33,843 nucleotides of DNA from Spongiibacteraceae bacterium (GTDB lineage Bacteria > Pseudomonadota > Gammaproteobacteria > Pseudomonadales > Spongiibacteraceae), in the NCBI GenBank assembly GCA_002710725.1, contig PAKT01000081.1, forward strand, positions 1-33,843. The letters are read 5' to 3'. Position numbers and translations under genes: made by a program. Under the pieces are notes generated by a model. The model worked only from the letters and a program-made list of their open reading frames with translations, had not been told where the DNA came from and did no database searches. Position 1 is the stretch's first letter; each line of letters starts with the position of its first letter. This document shows positions 23,588 through 32,436 of the stretch, piece after piece.

Positions 23588-24801
23588 GTGAGACCGTTGT
23601 TATTATCGGTGCAGGTCAGGCCGGTTGTGACATGACGGCAGCCCTGCGCCAGCAGGGTTTTGATGGGCGCATTGTGATGATCGGCGAAGAGCCGGTATTG
23701 CCCTATCGTCGGCCGCCCCTGTCAAAGGCCTATCTCTCCGATGAAATGACCGAAGAGCAGCTCTATATCAAGCCTGCCTCCACTTACGAAAAACAGAATG
23801 TGGAAGTGATTACCGGCGTACGGGTAGAGCGCATTGATCGGGCGGCAAAAAATGTCACCCTGGCCAATGGTGAGGTGATTGACTACACCAAGCTCGCGTT
23901 TTGCACGGGTGGTCACGCCCGGCGCCTGCCACTGCCGGGGGCGGAAAAGCCCAACGTACATTACGTGCGCACCATCGCTGATATAGAAAAGCTCAAGGCC
24001 CAGTTCCTGCCCGGCAAACGCCTGCTGATCATCGGTGGCGGCTATATCGGTCTGGAAGCGGCTGCGGTCGGTATCAAGAAAGAACTCAGGGTGACGCTGG
24101 TTGAAGCGATGCCGCGCCTGCTGGCACGCGTTACCGGCCCTGAACTGTCTGAATATTATTACTGTGTGCACAGCGCCAAGGGTGTCGATATCAAACTCGG
24201 CGCCGGTGTTGATGCGCTGGAAGGCGGCGAGCTGGTTGAGAGAGTTGTACTGGCCGACGGCACCCGTCTGGAAGCCGATGTGATTATCGTCGGCATTGGC
24301 CTGATTCCAAATACCGAGCTGGCGGAAGCAGCAGCCCTTGAAGTGGATAACGGCATCCTGGTGGATCAGCAGTGCCGATCCAGTGATCCGGATATTTTTG
24401 CCGCCGGCGACTGCGCCAATCACGACCACGGCTTTCTGCTGCGACGCATGCGTCTGGAATCGGTGCCCAATGCCTCGGAAGGCGCGCGCGTTATCGCTGC
24501 GACGATTTGCGGCAAAGAAGCGGTTCACAACGGGGCGCCCTGGTTCTGGTCTGATCAGTATGACCTGAAGCTGCAGATGGTCGGAATCAATCAGGGCTAC
24601 GAAGAGGTGGTGATTCGCGGCTCCATGGAAGAGAACAGCTTCTCGGCTTTTTATCTCTGTGGTGGCGTGATTATTTCGGCGGATACGGTCAATCGCCCGA
24701 AGGATTTTATGGTGGCCAAGAAGCTGGTGGCGGGTCGTGTAAAAGCCGACGCTGCCACACTGTCGGATGAATCGGTCGAGCTCAAGTCGCTGATCGCCTG
24801 A
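23584..24801 (+). CDS. FAD-dependent ferredoxin reductase (putidaredoxin-reductase-like)
   Basis: A 405-residue flavoprotein passing electrons from NAD(P)H to the ferredoxin. The FAD Rossmann motif is GAGQAGCD (from residue 9); the NAD(P) motif is IIGGGYIGLEAAA (about 150); the second FAD motif is IFAAGDCANH (about 272). The segment PYRRPPLSKAYL and the C-terminal WFWSDQYDLKLQMVG are characteristic of oxygenase-coupled NADH-ferredoxin reductases, including putidaredoxin reductase and dioxygenase reductases. The start is TTG at 23584, overlapping the ferredoxin stop as TTGA; GGAGAG at 23572-23577 is well placed for it, and no in-frame ATG lies near. A complex repeat follows the stop directly. 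Confidence 0.92.
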   Translation: MSETVVIIGAGQAGCDMTAALRQQGFDGRIVMIGEEPVLPYRRPPLSKAYLSDEMTEEQLYIKPASTYEKQNVEVITGVRVERIDRAAKNVTLANGEVIDYTKLAFCTGGHARRLPLPGAEKPNVHYVRTIADIEKLKAQFLPGKRLLIIGGGYIGLEAAAVGIKKELRVTLVEAMPRLLARVTGPELSEYYYCVHSAKGVDIKLGAGVDALEGGELVERVVLADGTRLEADVIIVGIGLIPNTELAEAAALEVDNGILVDQQCRSSDPDIFAAGDCANHDHGFLLRRMRLESVPNASEGARVIAATICGKEAVHNGAPWFWSDQYDLKLQMVGINQGYEEVVIRGSMEENSFSAFYLCGGVIISADTVNRPKDFMVAKKLVAGRVKADAATLSDESVELKSLIA

Positions 24802-24802
24802 G

Positions 24803-25002
24803 TTCCCTCACCCTTACCCATTGACTCGCTGCGCTCGGGGCTGCGCCCCGCCGTCGCGAGCTCCGGCGCCCAAACCTGTGGGTTTGTCCCAAAGGGAGAG
24901 GGGACGCTAAAAGCTGGCCGGTAACGGCTTCCACCCTTGAGCGTCTGCCGAAACAGACTATCCAGTTCCCTCTCCCTCCGGGAGAGGGCCAGGGTGAGGG
25001 AA
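24803..25002. repeat. CCCTCTCCC-type repeat, copy enlarged by an inserted hairpin segment
   Basis: Outer arms TTCCCTCACCC (24803-) and GGGTGAGGGAA (ending 25002) match the repeat at 18530-18620. The right hairpin (CCCTCTCCC-TCC-GGGAGAGGG) is intact. The left one is interrupted: 68 nt (24820-24887) replace its central bases. That insert has two perfect hairpins of its own, CGGGGC-TGC-GCCCCG (24836-24850) and AAACC-TGTG-GGTTT (24872-24885). No gene is seen in 24802-25068. Confidence 0.65.
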
Positions 25003-25034
25003 TAATTTAACTGAAATTCTCTCGTTGAGCTGTC

Positions 25035-25057
25035 AGCCTGCGTACAGGCTTTTTTTT
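25035..25057 (+). terminator. Rho-independent terminator just before the gabD ribosome binding site
   Basis: AGCCTG (25035-25040), loop CGTA, CAGGCT (25045-25050), then seven T (25051-25057). The ribosome binding site GGAGA starts at 25058 and the gabD ATG is at 25069. Any transcript reaching gabD from upstream must pass this signal, so it could be a simple boundary with an undetected start, or an attenuator. Confidence 0.7.
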
Positions 25058-25068
25058 GGAGAACTCCG

Positions 25069-26523
25069 ATGCTATCCCTCTCAAAACCCGACCTGCTGAG
25101 AAACCAGGCCTATGCCAACGGCCAATGGATTGATGGTGAAACTGGCGATGCCACCGAGGTTTTCAACCCTGCCACCGGCGAGCTGGTCGGCAGTGTGCCG
25201 AAGCTGAGCGCGGCGCAAACCCGCGAGGTGATAACGCAAGCGGACAGCGCCTATCGCAGCTGGAAAAAACTCACTGCCAAAGAGCGCTGCGGCCTGCTGC
25301 GCAAATGGTTCGACCTGATTACGGCTCATACCGATGACATCGCCAGAATCATGACCGCCGAGCAGGGCAAACCGCTGGCCGAGGCCAAGGGTGAAGTGGG
25401 CTATGCGGCTTCGTTTATCGAATGGTTTTCGGAAGAGGGCAAGCGTACCTACGGTGACGTAATTCCCAGCCCTGCTGGTGACAAGCGTCTGGTGGTGGTG
25501 AAAGAACCCATTGGTGTGTGCGCGGCGATTACCCCCTGGAACTTTCCCGCTGCGATGATTACCCGCAAGGCGGCACCTGCGCTGGCGGCTGGATGTTCGA
25601 TGATTGTGCGCCCGGCCGATGCCACGCCGCTGACCGCGCTGGCGCTGGCGGTATTGGCCGATGAAGCGGGCATTCCGGCCGGTGTCTTCAATGTGATTAC
25701 CGGCAAATCCCGCGAGCTGGGCGCCGAGCTGACATCAAGCCCGATTATCCGAAAACTGTCCTTCACCGGTTCCACGGAAGTGGGCCGTGTGTTGATGGAA
25801 CAGTGCTCGCCCACTCTGAAAAAACTGTCCATGGAGCTGGGTGGCAATGCACCCTTTATCGTTTTTGACGATGCAGACCTGGACGCGGCGGTGGCGGGCG
25901 CGGTGGCGTCCAAATACCGCAACGCGGGTCAGACTTGTGTCTGCACCAACCGGTTCTACATTCACGACAAAGTATATGACGCCTTTACCGACAAGCTGGC
26001 CAAAGCGGTCGGTCAGCTTAAGGTGGGCAACGGTTTTGATGAAGGCGTAACTCAGGGCCCGATGATCGACGGCGGGGCGGTGGCCAAGGTGGAAGAGCAT
26101 ATCAACGACGCCCTGGCCAAAGGTGCGCGCACGGTCTGCGGCGGTAAGCGTCTGCCGCTGGGGGAAAACTTTTTCGAGCTGACGGTGTTGGCCGATGTTA
26201 CCCAGGATATGTTGATCGCCAGCGAGGAAACCTTTGGTCCAGTCGCACCGCTGTTTCGTTTCAGCAGTGATGAGGAAGTGATCCGGATGGCCAACGATAC
26301 CGAGTTTGGTCTGGCCAGCTACTTTTACAGCCGCGATATCTCAAGAGTCTGGCGCGTTGCTGAAGCGCTGGAATACGGCATGGTGGGTATCAACACCGGC
26401 ATCATCTCCAACGAAGTGGCGCCCTTTGGTGGGGTGAAGCAGTCCGGCTTTGGTCGCGAAGGCTCCCACTACGGCATCGATGAGTACATGTCTCTCAAGT
26501 ATATGTGCATGGGCGAGATCTGA
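25069..26523 (+). CDS. gabD: Succinate-semialdehyde dehydrogenase (NAD(P)+)
   Basis: A 484-residue aldehyde dehydrogenase oxidising succinate semialdehyde to succinate, feeding the TCA cycle. Catalytic Glu256 lies in MELGGN and the nucleophile Cys290 in NAGQTCVCTNRF. The double Cys (CVC) and the C-terminal block EYGMVGINTGIISNEVAPFGG match E. coli GabD closely, which supports the specific name over a generic aldehyde dehydrogenase. The cofactor-binding FTGSTEVG is intact. The start ATG has GGAGA 6 nt upstream, directly after a terminator hairpin. It could serve GABA breakdown or the end of an aromatic/terpenoid route, where succinate semialdehyde is a common product. Its stop codon sits in the loop of a 9-bp hairpin (26511-26531). 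Confidence 0.9.
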   Translation: MLSLSKPDLLRNQAYANGQWIDGETGDATEVFNPATGELVGSVPKLSAAQTREVITQADSAYRSWKKLTAKERCGLLRKWFDLITAHTDDIARIMTAEQGKPLAEAKGEVGYAASFIEWFSEEGKRTYGDVIPSPAGDKRLVVVKEPIGVCAAITPWNFPAAMITRKAAPALAAGCSMIVRPADATPLTALALAVLADEAGIPAGVFNVITGKSRELGAELTSSPIIRKLSFTGSTEVGRVLMEQCSPTLKKLSMELGGNAPFIVFDDADLDAAVAGAVASKYRNAGQTCVCTNRFYIHDKVYDAFTDKLAKAVGQLKVGNGFDEGVTQGPMIDGGAVAKVEEHINDALAKGARTVCGGKRLPLGENFFELTVLADVTQDMLIASEETFGPVAPLFRFSSDEEVIRMANDTEFGLASYFYSRDISRVWRVAEALEYGMVGINTGIISNEVAPFGGVKQSGFGREGSHYGIDEYMSLKYMCMGEI

Positions 26524-26531
26524 TCTCGCCC
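26511..26531. terminator. Hairpin spanning the gabD stop codon
   Basis: GGGCGAGAT (26511-26519), CTG, ATCTCGCCC (26523-26531): a perfect 9-bp dyad whose centre overlaps the TGA (26521-26523). No T-run follows on either strand, so it may stabilise the 3' end or assist termination between the convergent gabD and thioesterase genes. Confidence 0.35.
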
Positions 26532-26571
26532 GTCATTGTCAGTTGATATTCAACCCGCTCGATAGCATGAC

Positions 26572-27408
26572 CTAACGTTCAAAAACCGTGGCGACCTGCC
26601 GTCCAAACATCAGCGGCTCGCCGCTCTGAGTCCACAGAGTGGCGACATTGTTAAAGTAACCGTCGCCAGCTGCCTGGCAGCGATAGTCGTAGTAAACAAA
26701 ACTGTCGGCACTGACTTCGGGAAGCGTGGCCGGCAACTCTACATACCAGCTTAACGAGCTGCCAACGCCCGGCAGCTTGATCATGTTCAGGCCTGGCATG
26801 GGAGGCACATCGCCCAGCGCCAGCAGGTGGCTCAGGGTCAGTGGCTGGGCTTCGCGAAAGCGCAGCCACATACCAAAGTCGGCGCTGTCAGCTCGACTGA
26901 AGGGCATGCTGCCGTGCTCGAGGTACATGTCAAAATGACGGGTGAATTCGGGCGTGATGCCTTCGATGTAGGGGAATTTCTCGCAGGCTTCGGGGGCTTG
27001 CAGTTCCGGCAAGGCAGGTGCCGCCACCTGAATGCTTGATTGGCGGGCCTTGCCAAAGGCGGCATTGACTGAGACGGCCACCTCGCCATCGCACAGCAGC
27101 TCGCCTTGCATATGGGTTACCGAACCGCCTTCGCGCAATACTCGGGTGCTGATACGATGCTCGCCAGCCGGGGCCGGTCCCACAAAACTGACTGCCAGGG
27201 TGCGCAGCTGGCGCTCGGCGTCAACCTGCTGGCGCATGGCTTCGAACACCAGTGCGGTGCTCAGACCGCCAAAGGCAGTGCGCCCCTGCAGCCAGGATGC
27301 TTCGATGTTGGCGCGGTAGTCGCCATCGCTTGTGGCAATGATGCCCGACAGCAGCTGGTTGAAGGCGGTTTCGGAGTGGGCCGATTTGGCGGGTACAGCG
27401 TGGCTCAT
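26572..27408 (-). CDS. Acyl-CoA thioesterase (double hot-dog, TesB-like)
   Basis: A 278-residue thioesterase-family protein with two hot-dog halves. The N-terminal half has SWLQGRTAFGGLSTALVFEAM (given in part; the QGRTAFGG turn leads the central helix), then a strand with LRTLAVSFVGPAPAGEH and GGSVTHMQGELLCDGEVAVSV. The C-terminal half has ADFGMWLRF and ADSFVYYDYRCQAAGDGYFNN, where TesB-like proteins keep the catalytic Asp-Thr/Ser-Gln region. Likely role: hydrolysis of acyl-CoA to release CoA or relieve dead-end CoA esters. It is divergent from the alpha-methylacyl-CoA racemase gene (217-nt gap) and convergent with gabD. Substrate chain length cannot be inferred. Confidence 0.78.
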   Translation of the reverse strand: MSHAVPAKSAHSETAFNQLLSGIIATSDGDYRANIEASWLQGRTAFGGLSTALVFEAMRQQVDAERQLRTLAVSFVGPAPAGEHRISTRVLREGGSVTHMQGELLCDGEVAVSVNAAFGKARQSSIQVAAPALPELQAPEACEKFPYIEGITPEFTRHFDMYLEHGSMPFSRADSADFGMWLRFREAQPLTLSHLLALGDVPPMPGLNMIKLPGVGSSLSWYVELPATLPEVSADSFVYYDYRCQAAGDGYFNNVATLWTQSGEPLMFGRQVATVFER

Positions 27409-27625
27409 GGCAGTTTCACCGATGGTATGCAGAATAATTCGGGGGCCATGCTACGAGAATCACGGCAGGGCCGCCAGCGCCGGTTTTGCAGATGCTTTGT
27501 GCGCGGCGCGGCCTGTCACAAATCGTCTACCGTTTGATGACTTCCGCCATGGCAGGATGCTTTCCTACGCGGGACAATAAACCTATTAGACTCTACACCA
27601 TGTAATTAAAACGAGAGGAGCAATC

Positions 27626-28753
<1,128 letters not shown>

Positions 28754-28795
28754 GTTGTGTGCCTGGCCGAGAGCCCGGTGGTTGACTGTGTTAAA

Positions 28796-28837
28796 CCGGT
28801 AGCAGAAGTCTACAACTTCGGCGGCTTTTGCTACTGG
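28796..28837. other. Imperfect hairpin between racemase and SDR genes
   Basis: CCGGTAGCAGAAG (28796-28808) pairs with CTTTTGCTACTGG (28825-28837), 13 bp with two mismatches, around a 16-nt loop. No T-run follows, so it is not a typical terminator. It could be an mRNA processing or stabilising element, or an operator-like dyad. Confidence 0.35.
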
Positions 28838-28891
28838 TCTGACGCGCTGTGGCGGTTATGATCCCGGCTTAACTAATTTGGGAGTTACGTC

Positions 28892-29650
28892 ATGTCGAGC
28901 AGATTGTCAGGCAAAATCGCATTGGTTACCGGTGCCGGTCAGGGTGTTGGTCAGGGTATCGCCTTTGCGCTGGCCGCCAACGGTGCCAGCGTTGCGGTGA
29001 CCGGCCGCACCCTGTCCAAGCTCGAAACCACCTGCGCCGAAATTGAAAAGCGCGGTGGCGTGGCCCTGCCGATCGAGTGCAATGTCAAAAACCTCGAGTC
29101 AATGACCGCCTGCGTCGAGCAGGTGGTCAGCCACTTTGGGGGCTTGAATATCCTGGTCAACAACGCCCAGGAAGTACCGCTGGGCGATCTGCACTCTGTC
29201 ACCGAAGAAGCCTTTGAGGCGGGCTGGCAGTCCGGGCCACTGGCAACCCTGCGCATGATGAAGCTGTGTCACCCGCATCTGAAAGGCGATGGCTGCATCG
29301 TCAATCTGGCTTCTACCGCGGCCAAGCGCTGGGATATGAAGGGTTACGGTGCTTACGCGGCGGTTAAAGAGGCCATTCGCTCACTCAGTCGCGGCGCCGC
29401 CTGCGAGTGGGCCGAAGACGGCATTCGCACCAACGTGATTCTGCCCCACGCCCTGTCACCGGCGCTCCAGTGGTGGACTGAGAACCGCCCTGAAGAAGCC
29501 GCCGAGTTTGTTTCCAGCATCCCCATGAAGCGTATTGGTGACTGCGAGCTGGATATTGGCAACTTTGTCGCCAGTCTGTGCAGTGAAGACAGTCGCTATG
29601 TCAATGGTCAGACCATTGCGCTGGACGGTGGTCAGGCCTCCCTGGGCTGA
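28892..29650 (+). CDS. SDR-family oxidoreductase
   Basis: A 252-residue classical short-chain dehydrogenase. The cofactor motif is TGAGQGVG (about 14-21). Arg39 in VTGRTLSK at the end of beta-2 favours NADP(H). NNAQ (about 90-93) is a variant of NNAG. Ser near 139 (NLASTAA), Tyr and Lys in YAAVK (about 152-156) complete the active site. The C-terminus has the usual VNGQTIALDGG. GGGAG precedes the ATG. It is the last catabolic-type gene before the housekeeping cluster. Substrate unknown; a beta-hydroxyacyl-CoA or cyclic alcohol is possible given the racemase neighbour. Confidence 0.9.
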   Translation: MSSRLSGKIALVTGAGQGVGQGIAFALAANGASVAVTGRTLSKLETTCAEIEKRGGVALPIECNVKNLESMTACVEQVVSHFGGLNILVNNAQEVPLGDLHSVTEEAFEAGWQSGPLATLRMMKLCHPHLKGDGCIVNLASTAAKRWDMKGYGAYAAVKEAIRSLSRGAACEWAEDGIRTNVILPHALSPALQWWTENRPEEAAEFVSSIPMKRIGDCELDIGNFVASLCSEDSRYVNGQTIALDGGQASLG

Positions 29651-29659
29651 AATCCGCCA

Positions 29660-29689
29660 CTGACGCGGAGGCATGGTTCCCGCTATAAT
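29660..29689 (+). promoter_or_regulatory. Sigma70-type promoter of the proA-mrdA cluster
   Basis: CTGACG (29660-29665), 18-nt spacer, TATAAT (29684-29689). The -10 is perfect and the -35 matches four of six. It lies 33 nt before the proA start chosen and marks the boundary between catabolic and housekeeping genes. Confidence 0.5.
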
Positions 29690-29721
29690 GCCGGGCTTGA
29701 TTTTTTGGCATGCGGGAACAC

Positions 29722-30978
29722 ATGACTATTCAGGACACCATGATCACCATGGGCCGTCAGGCGCGGGAAGCCTCGCGCATTATGGCGGCACTGGGCACGG
29801 GCGAAAAAAATGCGGCGCTGCAGGCGATTGCCGTGGCGATTGACGCTGCGCGGGCAGATATTGCCGAGGCGAATGCCAGGGATCTGGCGGCTGGCCGCGA
29901 CAATGGCCTCGATGCAGCCCTGCTGGATCGCCTCGAGCTGACCCCGGCGCGAATCGACGGCATGATCGAAGGCCTGCAGCAGGTGGCAGCCCTGCCTGAC
30001 CCGGTCGGTGAGATCAGCGATCTGAACTATCGTCCCAGTGGTATTCAGGTGGGCAAGATGCGGGTACCGCTGGGCGTTATCGGCATCATTTACGAGTCGC
30101 GCCCCAATGTGACCGCCGAGGCGGCCAGTCTCTGCCTTAAATCTGGCAACGCCGCGATTCTGCGCGGCGGCTCTGAAGCCATCCATTCCAATCAGGCTAT
30201 CGCCGAATGCATTCGACGTGGTCTGGTCTCTGTTGGTCTGCCGGAAACGGCCGTGCAGGTCGTGGCCACCACCGACCGCGCTGCGGTGGGCGCTCTGATT
30301 ACCATGCCCGAGTATGTGGATGTGGTGGTGCCGCGTGGCGGCAAGGGGCTGATCGAGCGCATCTCGCGTGATGCGACGGTGACCGTTATCAAGCACCTCG
30401 ATGGCATCTGCCACGTTTATATCGACGACGAGGCCGCTGCTGATAAAGCGAAGGCCATCGCGGTCAATGCCAAGACGCACCGCTACGGTACCTGCAATAC
30501 CATGGAAACCCTGCTGATCGCGGCCAGTCGAGCCGATGAACTGTTGCCGGGTATTGCCGCTGAGCTGCGGGAAAAAGGCGTGGAACTGCGCGGCTGTGAG
30601 CAGAGCCGCGCGATTGTGGCTGACATGCTGGCGGCCGACGACAGCGACTGGGCGACCGAATATCTGGCGCCGATTCTTGCGGTGAAGGTGGTCGCGGGGT
30701 TGGACGAGGCTATTGCCCATATCAATCAGTGGAGCTCTCAGCACACCGACGCCATTGTCACCGAGAATTACAGCAAGTCCCGCCGCTTCCTGCGTGAAGT
30801 GGATTCCAGCTCGGTGATGGTGAACGCCTCCACGCGCTTCGCCGACGGCTTTGAATACGGGCTCGGTGCGGAAATTGGCATCTCTACCGACAAAATCCAC
30901 GCCCGCGGTCCGGTGGGGCTGGAAGGCCTCACCTCCCAGAAGTACATTGTGCTGGGCGACGGACACATCCGGCAGTAA
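29722..30978 (+). CDS. proA: Gamma-glutamyl phosphate reductase
   Basis: Second enzyme of proline synthesis: NADPH-dependent reduction of gamma-glutamyl phosphate to glutamate semialdehyde. About 418 residues, normal length. Family blocks are [35 protein letters not shown], the nucleophile Cys in [13 protein letters not shown], and the C-terminal [27 protein letters not shown] (given in part). I chose the ATG at 29722 because GGGA lies just upstream and the resulting N-terminus matches the Pseudomonas protein; an ATG at 29710 lacks a ribosome binding site and one at 29740 is also possible. The stop overlaps the nadD start by one base, so the two are translationally coupled. First gene of the housekeeping set. 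Confidence 0.96.
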   Translation: MTIQDTMITMGRQAREASRIMAALGTGEKNAALQAIAVAIDAARADIAEANARDLAAGRDNGLDAALLDRLELTPARIDGMIEGLQQVAALPDPVGEISDLNYRPSGIQVGKMRVPLGVIGIIYESRPNVTAEAASLCLKSGNAAILRGGSEAIHSNQAIAECIRRGLVSVGLPETAVQVVATTDRAAVGALITMPEYVDVVVPRGGKGLIERISRDATVTVIKHLDGICHVYIDDEAAADKAKAIAVNAKTHRYGTCNTMETLLIAASRADELLPGIAAELREKGVELRGCEQSRAIVADMLAADDSDWATEYLAPILAVKVVAGLDEAIAHINQWSSQHTDAIVTENYSKSRRFLREVDSSSVMVNASTRFADGFEYGLGAEIGISTDKIHARGPVGLEGLTSQKYIVLGDGHIRQ

Positions 30979-31607
30979 TGGCGCACGCGATCATCGGCGG
31001 CACCTTCGACCCGATTCATCGCGGGCATGTGGAGTGTGCCGTGGAGTTGCGGCAGCGTTTGGGGTTTTCCCGGCTCGATCTGGTCCCCTGCCATTTGCCG
31101 GCTCACCGCGACTCGCCCGACTCCTCCGCCAGTCACCGTCTGGTCATGGCGCGCCTGGCGACCGCCGGTATTGCCGGTGTCGGGGTGGACGATCGCGAGC
31201 TGCGTCGCGAGGGGCCGTCCTACACGGCAGACACGCTGGCAGAGCTGCGCGAAGCGTTGGGCCGGAATACCAGTCTGACGTTTGTTATGGGCGGCGATGC
31301 CTTCAACACCCTGCAGCACTGGGCGCGCTGGAAATCCCTGTTTGAATTTGCGAATGTGGTTGTCATGGAGCGGGACGGGGTAACGTGTCAGCCTGCGGCG
31401 GAAGTGATGGCCTATACTGAACCGCGCCGGGTTGATGCCGAGACAATAACGGCACAGTCCAGCGGCGGCTTTGCCCGCATTGCCCTGCGGCCCTGGCCGC
31501 AGTCAGCCACGGAAGTGCGTCGCCGGCTGCAGGCAGGCGAGCCGCTGGGCGACTGGCTGCCCGAGGCGGTACTGGACTATATCCGCGAACACCGGCTTTA
31601 TCTTTAA
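30978..31607 (+). CDS. nadD: Nicotinate-nucleotide adenylyltransferase
   Basis: Joins nicotinate mononucleotide and ATP to deamido-NAD in NAD synthesis. 209 residues, standard length. The nucleotidyltransferase motif [12 protein letters not shown] (residues 7-18) carries the HxGH-type signature. [17 protein letters not shown] is the conserved substrate loop region, and SATEVRRRL near the C-terminus is the ISSTxIR-type motif. The ATG overlaps the last base of the proA stop. It is followed 13 nt later by rsfS, the usual order in gammaproteobacteria. Confidence 0.95.
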   Translation: MAHAIIGGTFDPIHRGHVECAVELRQRLGFSRLDLVPCHLPAHRDSPDSSASHRLVMARLATAGIAGVGVDDRELRREGPSYTADTLAELREALGRNTSLTFVMGGDAFNTLQHWARWKSLFEFANVVVMERDGVTCQPAAEVMAYTEPRRVDAETITAQSSGGFARIALRPWPQSATEVRRRLQAGEPLGDWLPEAVLDYIREHRLYL

Positions 31608-31620
31608 AATCTGGAGACAC

Positions 31621-31968
31621 ATGAAATCTGTTGAATTGGTGGAACTTGTCAAAAACGCGCTGGACGATATGAAGGCGCGAGATGTGGTGGTGCTCGACGT
31701 GCGCGACATGACAGGTGTGACTGACTATATGGTTGTGGCCAGCGGCACCTCCAACCGCCATGTAAAGTCTCTGGCGAATAACGTAATCGATGAAGCCAAG
31801 CAGCAGGGCCTCAAGCCCTTTGGCACGGAAGGGGACAATGTCTCTGAGTGGGTGCTGGTGGATTTTGGCGACGTGGTCGTGCATGCGATGCTGCCGGAAG
31901 CCCGCACCTTCTACGATATCGAACGTCTCTGGTCGGTACCGGCGGGCAAACCGGGCGATGCGGATTAA
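31621..31968 (+). CDS. rsfS: Ribosomal silencing factor RsfS
   Basis: A 115-residue Iojap/RsfS protein that binds L14 of the large ribosomal subunit and blocks subunit joining when nutrients are scarce. The core is [27 protein letters not shown] (given in part), followed by [29 protein letters not shown] (given in part), which are the conserved family signatures. GGAG lies 6 nt upstream of the ATG; a longer in-frame start at 31471 inside nadD is not needed. It overlaps rlmH by 11 nt. Confidence 0.95.
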   Translation: MKSVELVELVKNALDDMKARDVVVLDVRDMTGVTDYMVVASGTSNRHVKSLANNVIDEAKQQGLKPFGTEGDNVSEWVLVDFGDVVVHAMLPEARTFYDIERLWSVPAGKPGDAD

Positions 31969-32425
31969 ACTGCTCGCGGTGGGAACCCGGATGCCGGCGT
32001 GGGTGGAGTCGGGCGTGGCGGAATACCGCAAGCGCCTGCCAGCCGAGTTCAGTCTGGACATACAGGAGATTCCGCTGGCCAAGCGGGGCAAAAATGCGGA
32101 TATCCGGCGTGCCCGGCAGCAGGAGGGTGAGGCGCTGCTCAAGGCGGTGCCGCGTGACGATCTTATCGTCGCGCTCGATGTCACCGGCCGCTCGCTCAGC
32201 ACCGAAAAGCTCGCCGAGACCCTTGGCGGCTGGCACGACGAAGGCCACAATGTGAGCCTGCTGGTGGGCGGGCCGGACGGGCTTGATCCGGTTTGTCTGG
32301 AGCAGGCGCGACAGCGCTGGTCGCTGTCCGCCATGACCCTGCCTCATCCGCTGGTGCGGGTGATGCTGGCCGAACAGATTTATCGCGCCTGGAGTATTCT
32401 CCAGGGCCACCCCTACCATCGCTAG
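31958..32425 (+). CDS. rlmH: 23S rRNA (pseudouridine1915-N3)-methyltransferase RlmH
   Basis: A 155-residue SPOUT-class methyltransferase acting on pseudouridine 1915 of 23S rRNA in assembled ribosomes. The start [16 protein letters not shown], the SAM-binding knot [11 protein letters not shown] (about 104-114) and the C-terminal [24 protein letters not shown] (given in part) are diagnostic. Length equals E. coli RlmH. The ATG at 31958 lies inside the rsfS 3' end, giving an 11-nt overlap and probable translational coupling. mrdA follows after 11 nt. Confidence 0.95.
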   Translation: MRIKLLAVGTRMPAWVESGVAEYRKRLPAEFSLDIQEIPLAKRGKNADIRRARQQEGEALLKAVPRDDLIVALDVTGRSLSTEKLAETLGGWHDEGHNVSLLVGGPDGLDPVCLEQARQRWSLSAMTLPHPLVRVMLAEQIYRAWSILQGHPYHR

Positions 32426-32436
32426 CCACAATCAGG

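Noticed and set aside
29683-30966. Long minus-strand open frame opposite proA
   Set aside because: proA is unmistakable on the plus strand; the antisense frame is a product of G+C-rich codon bias.
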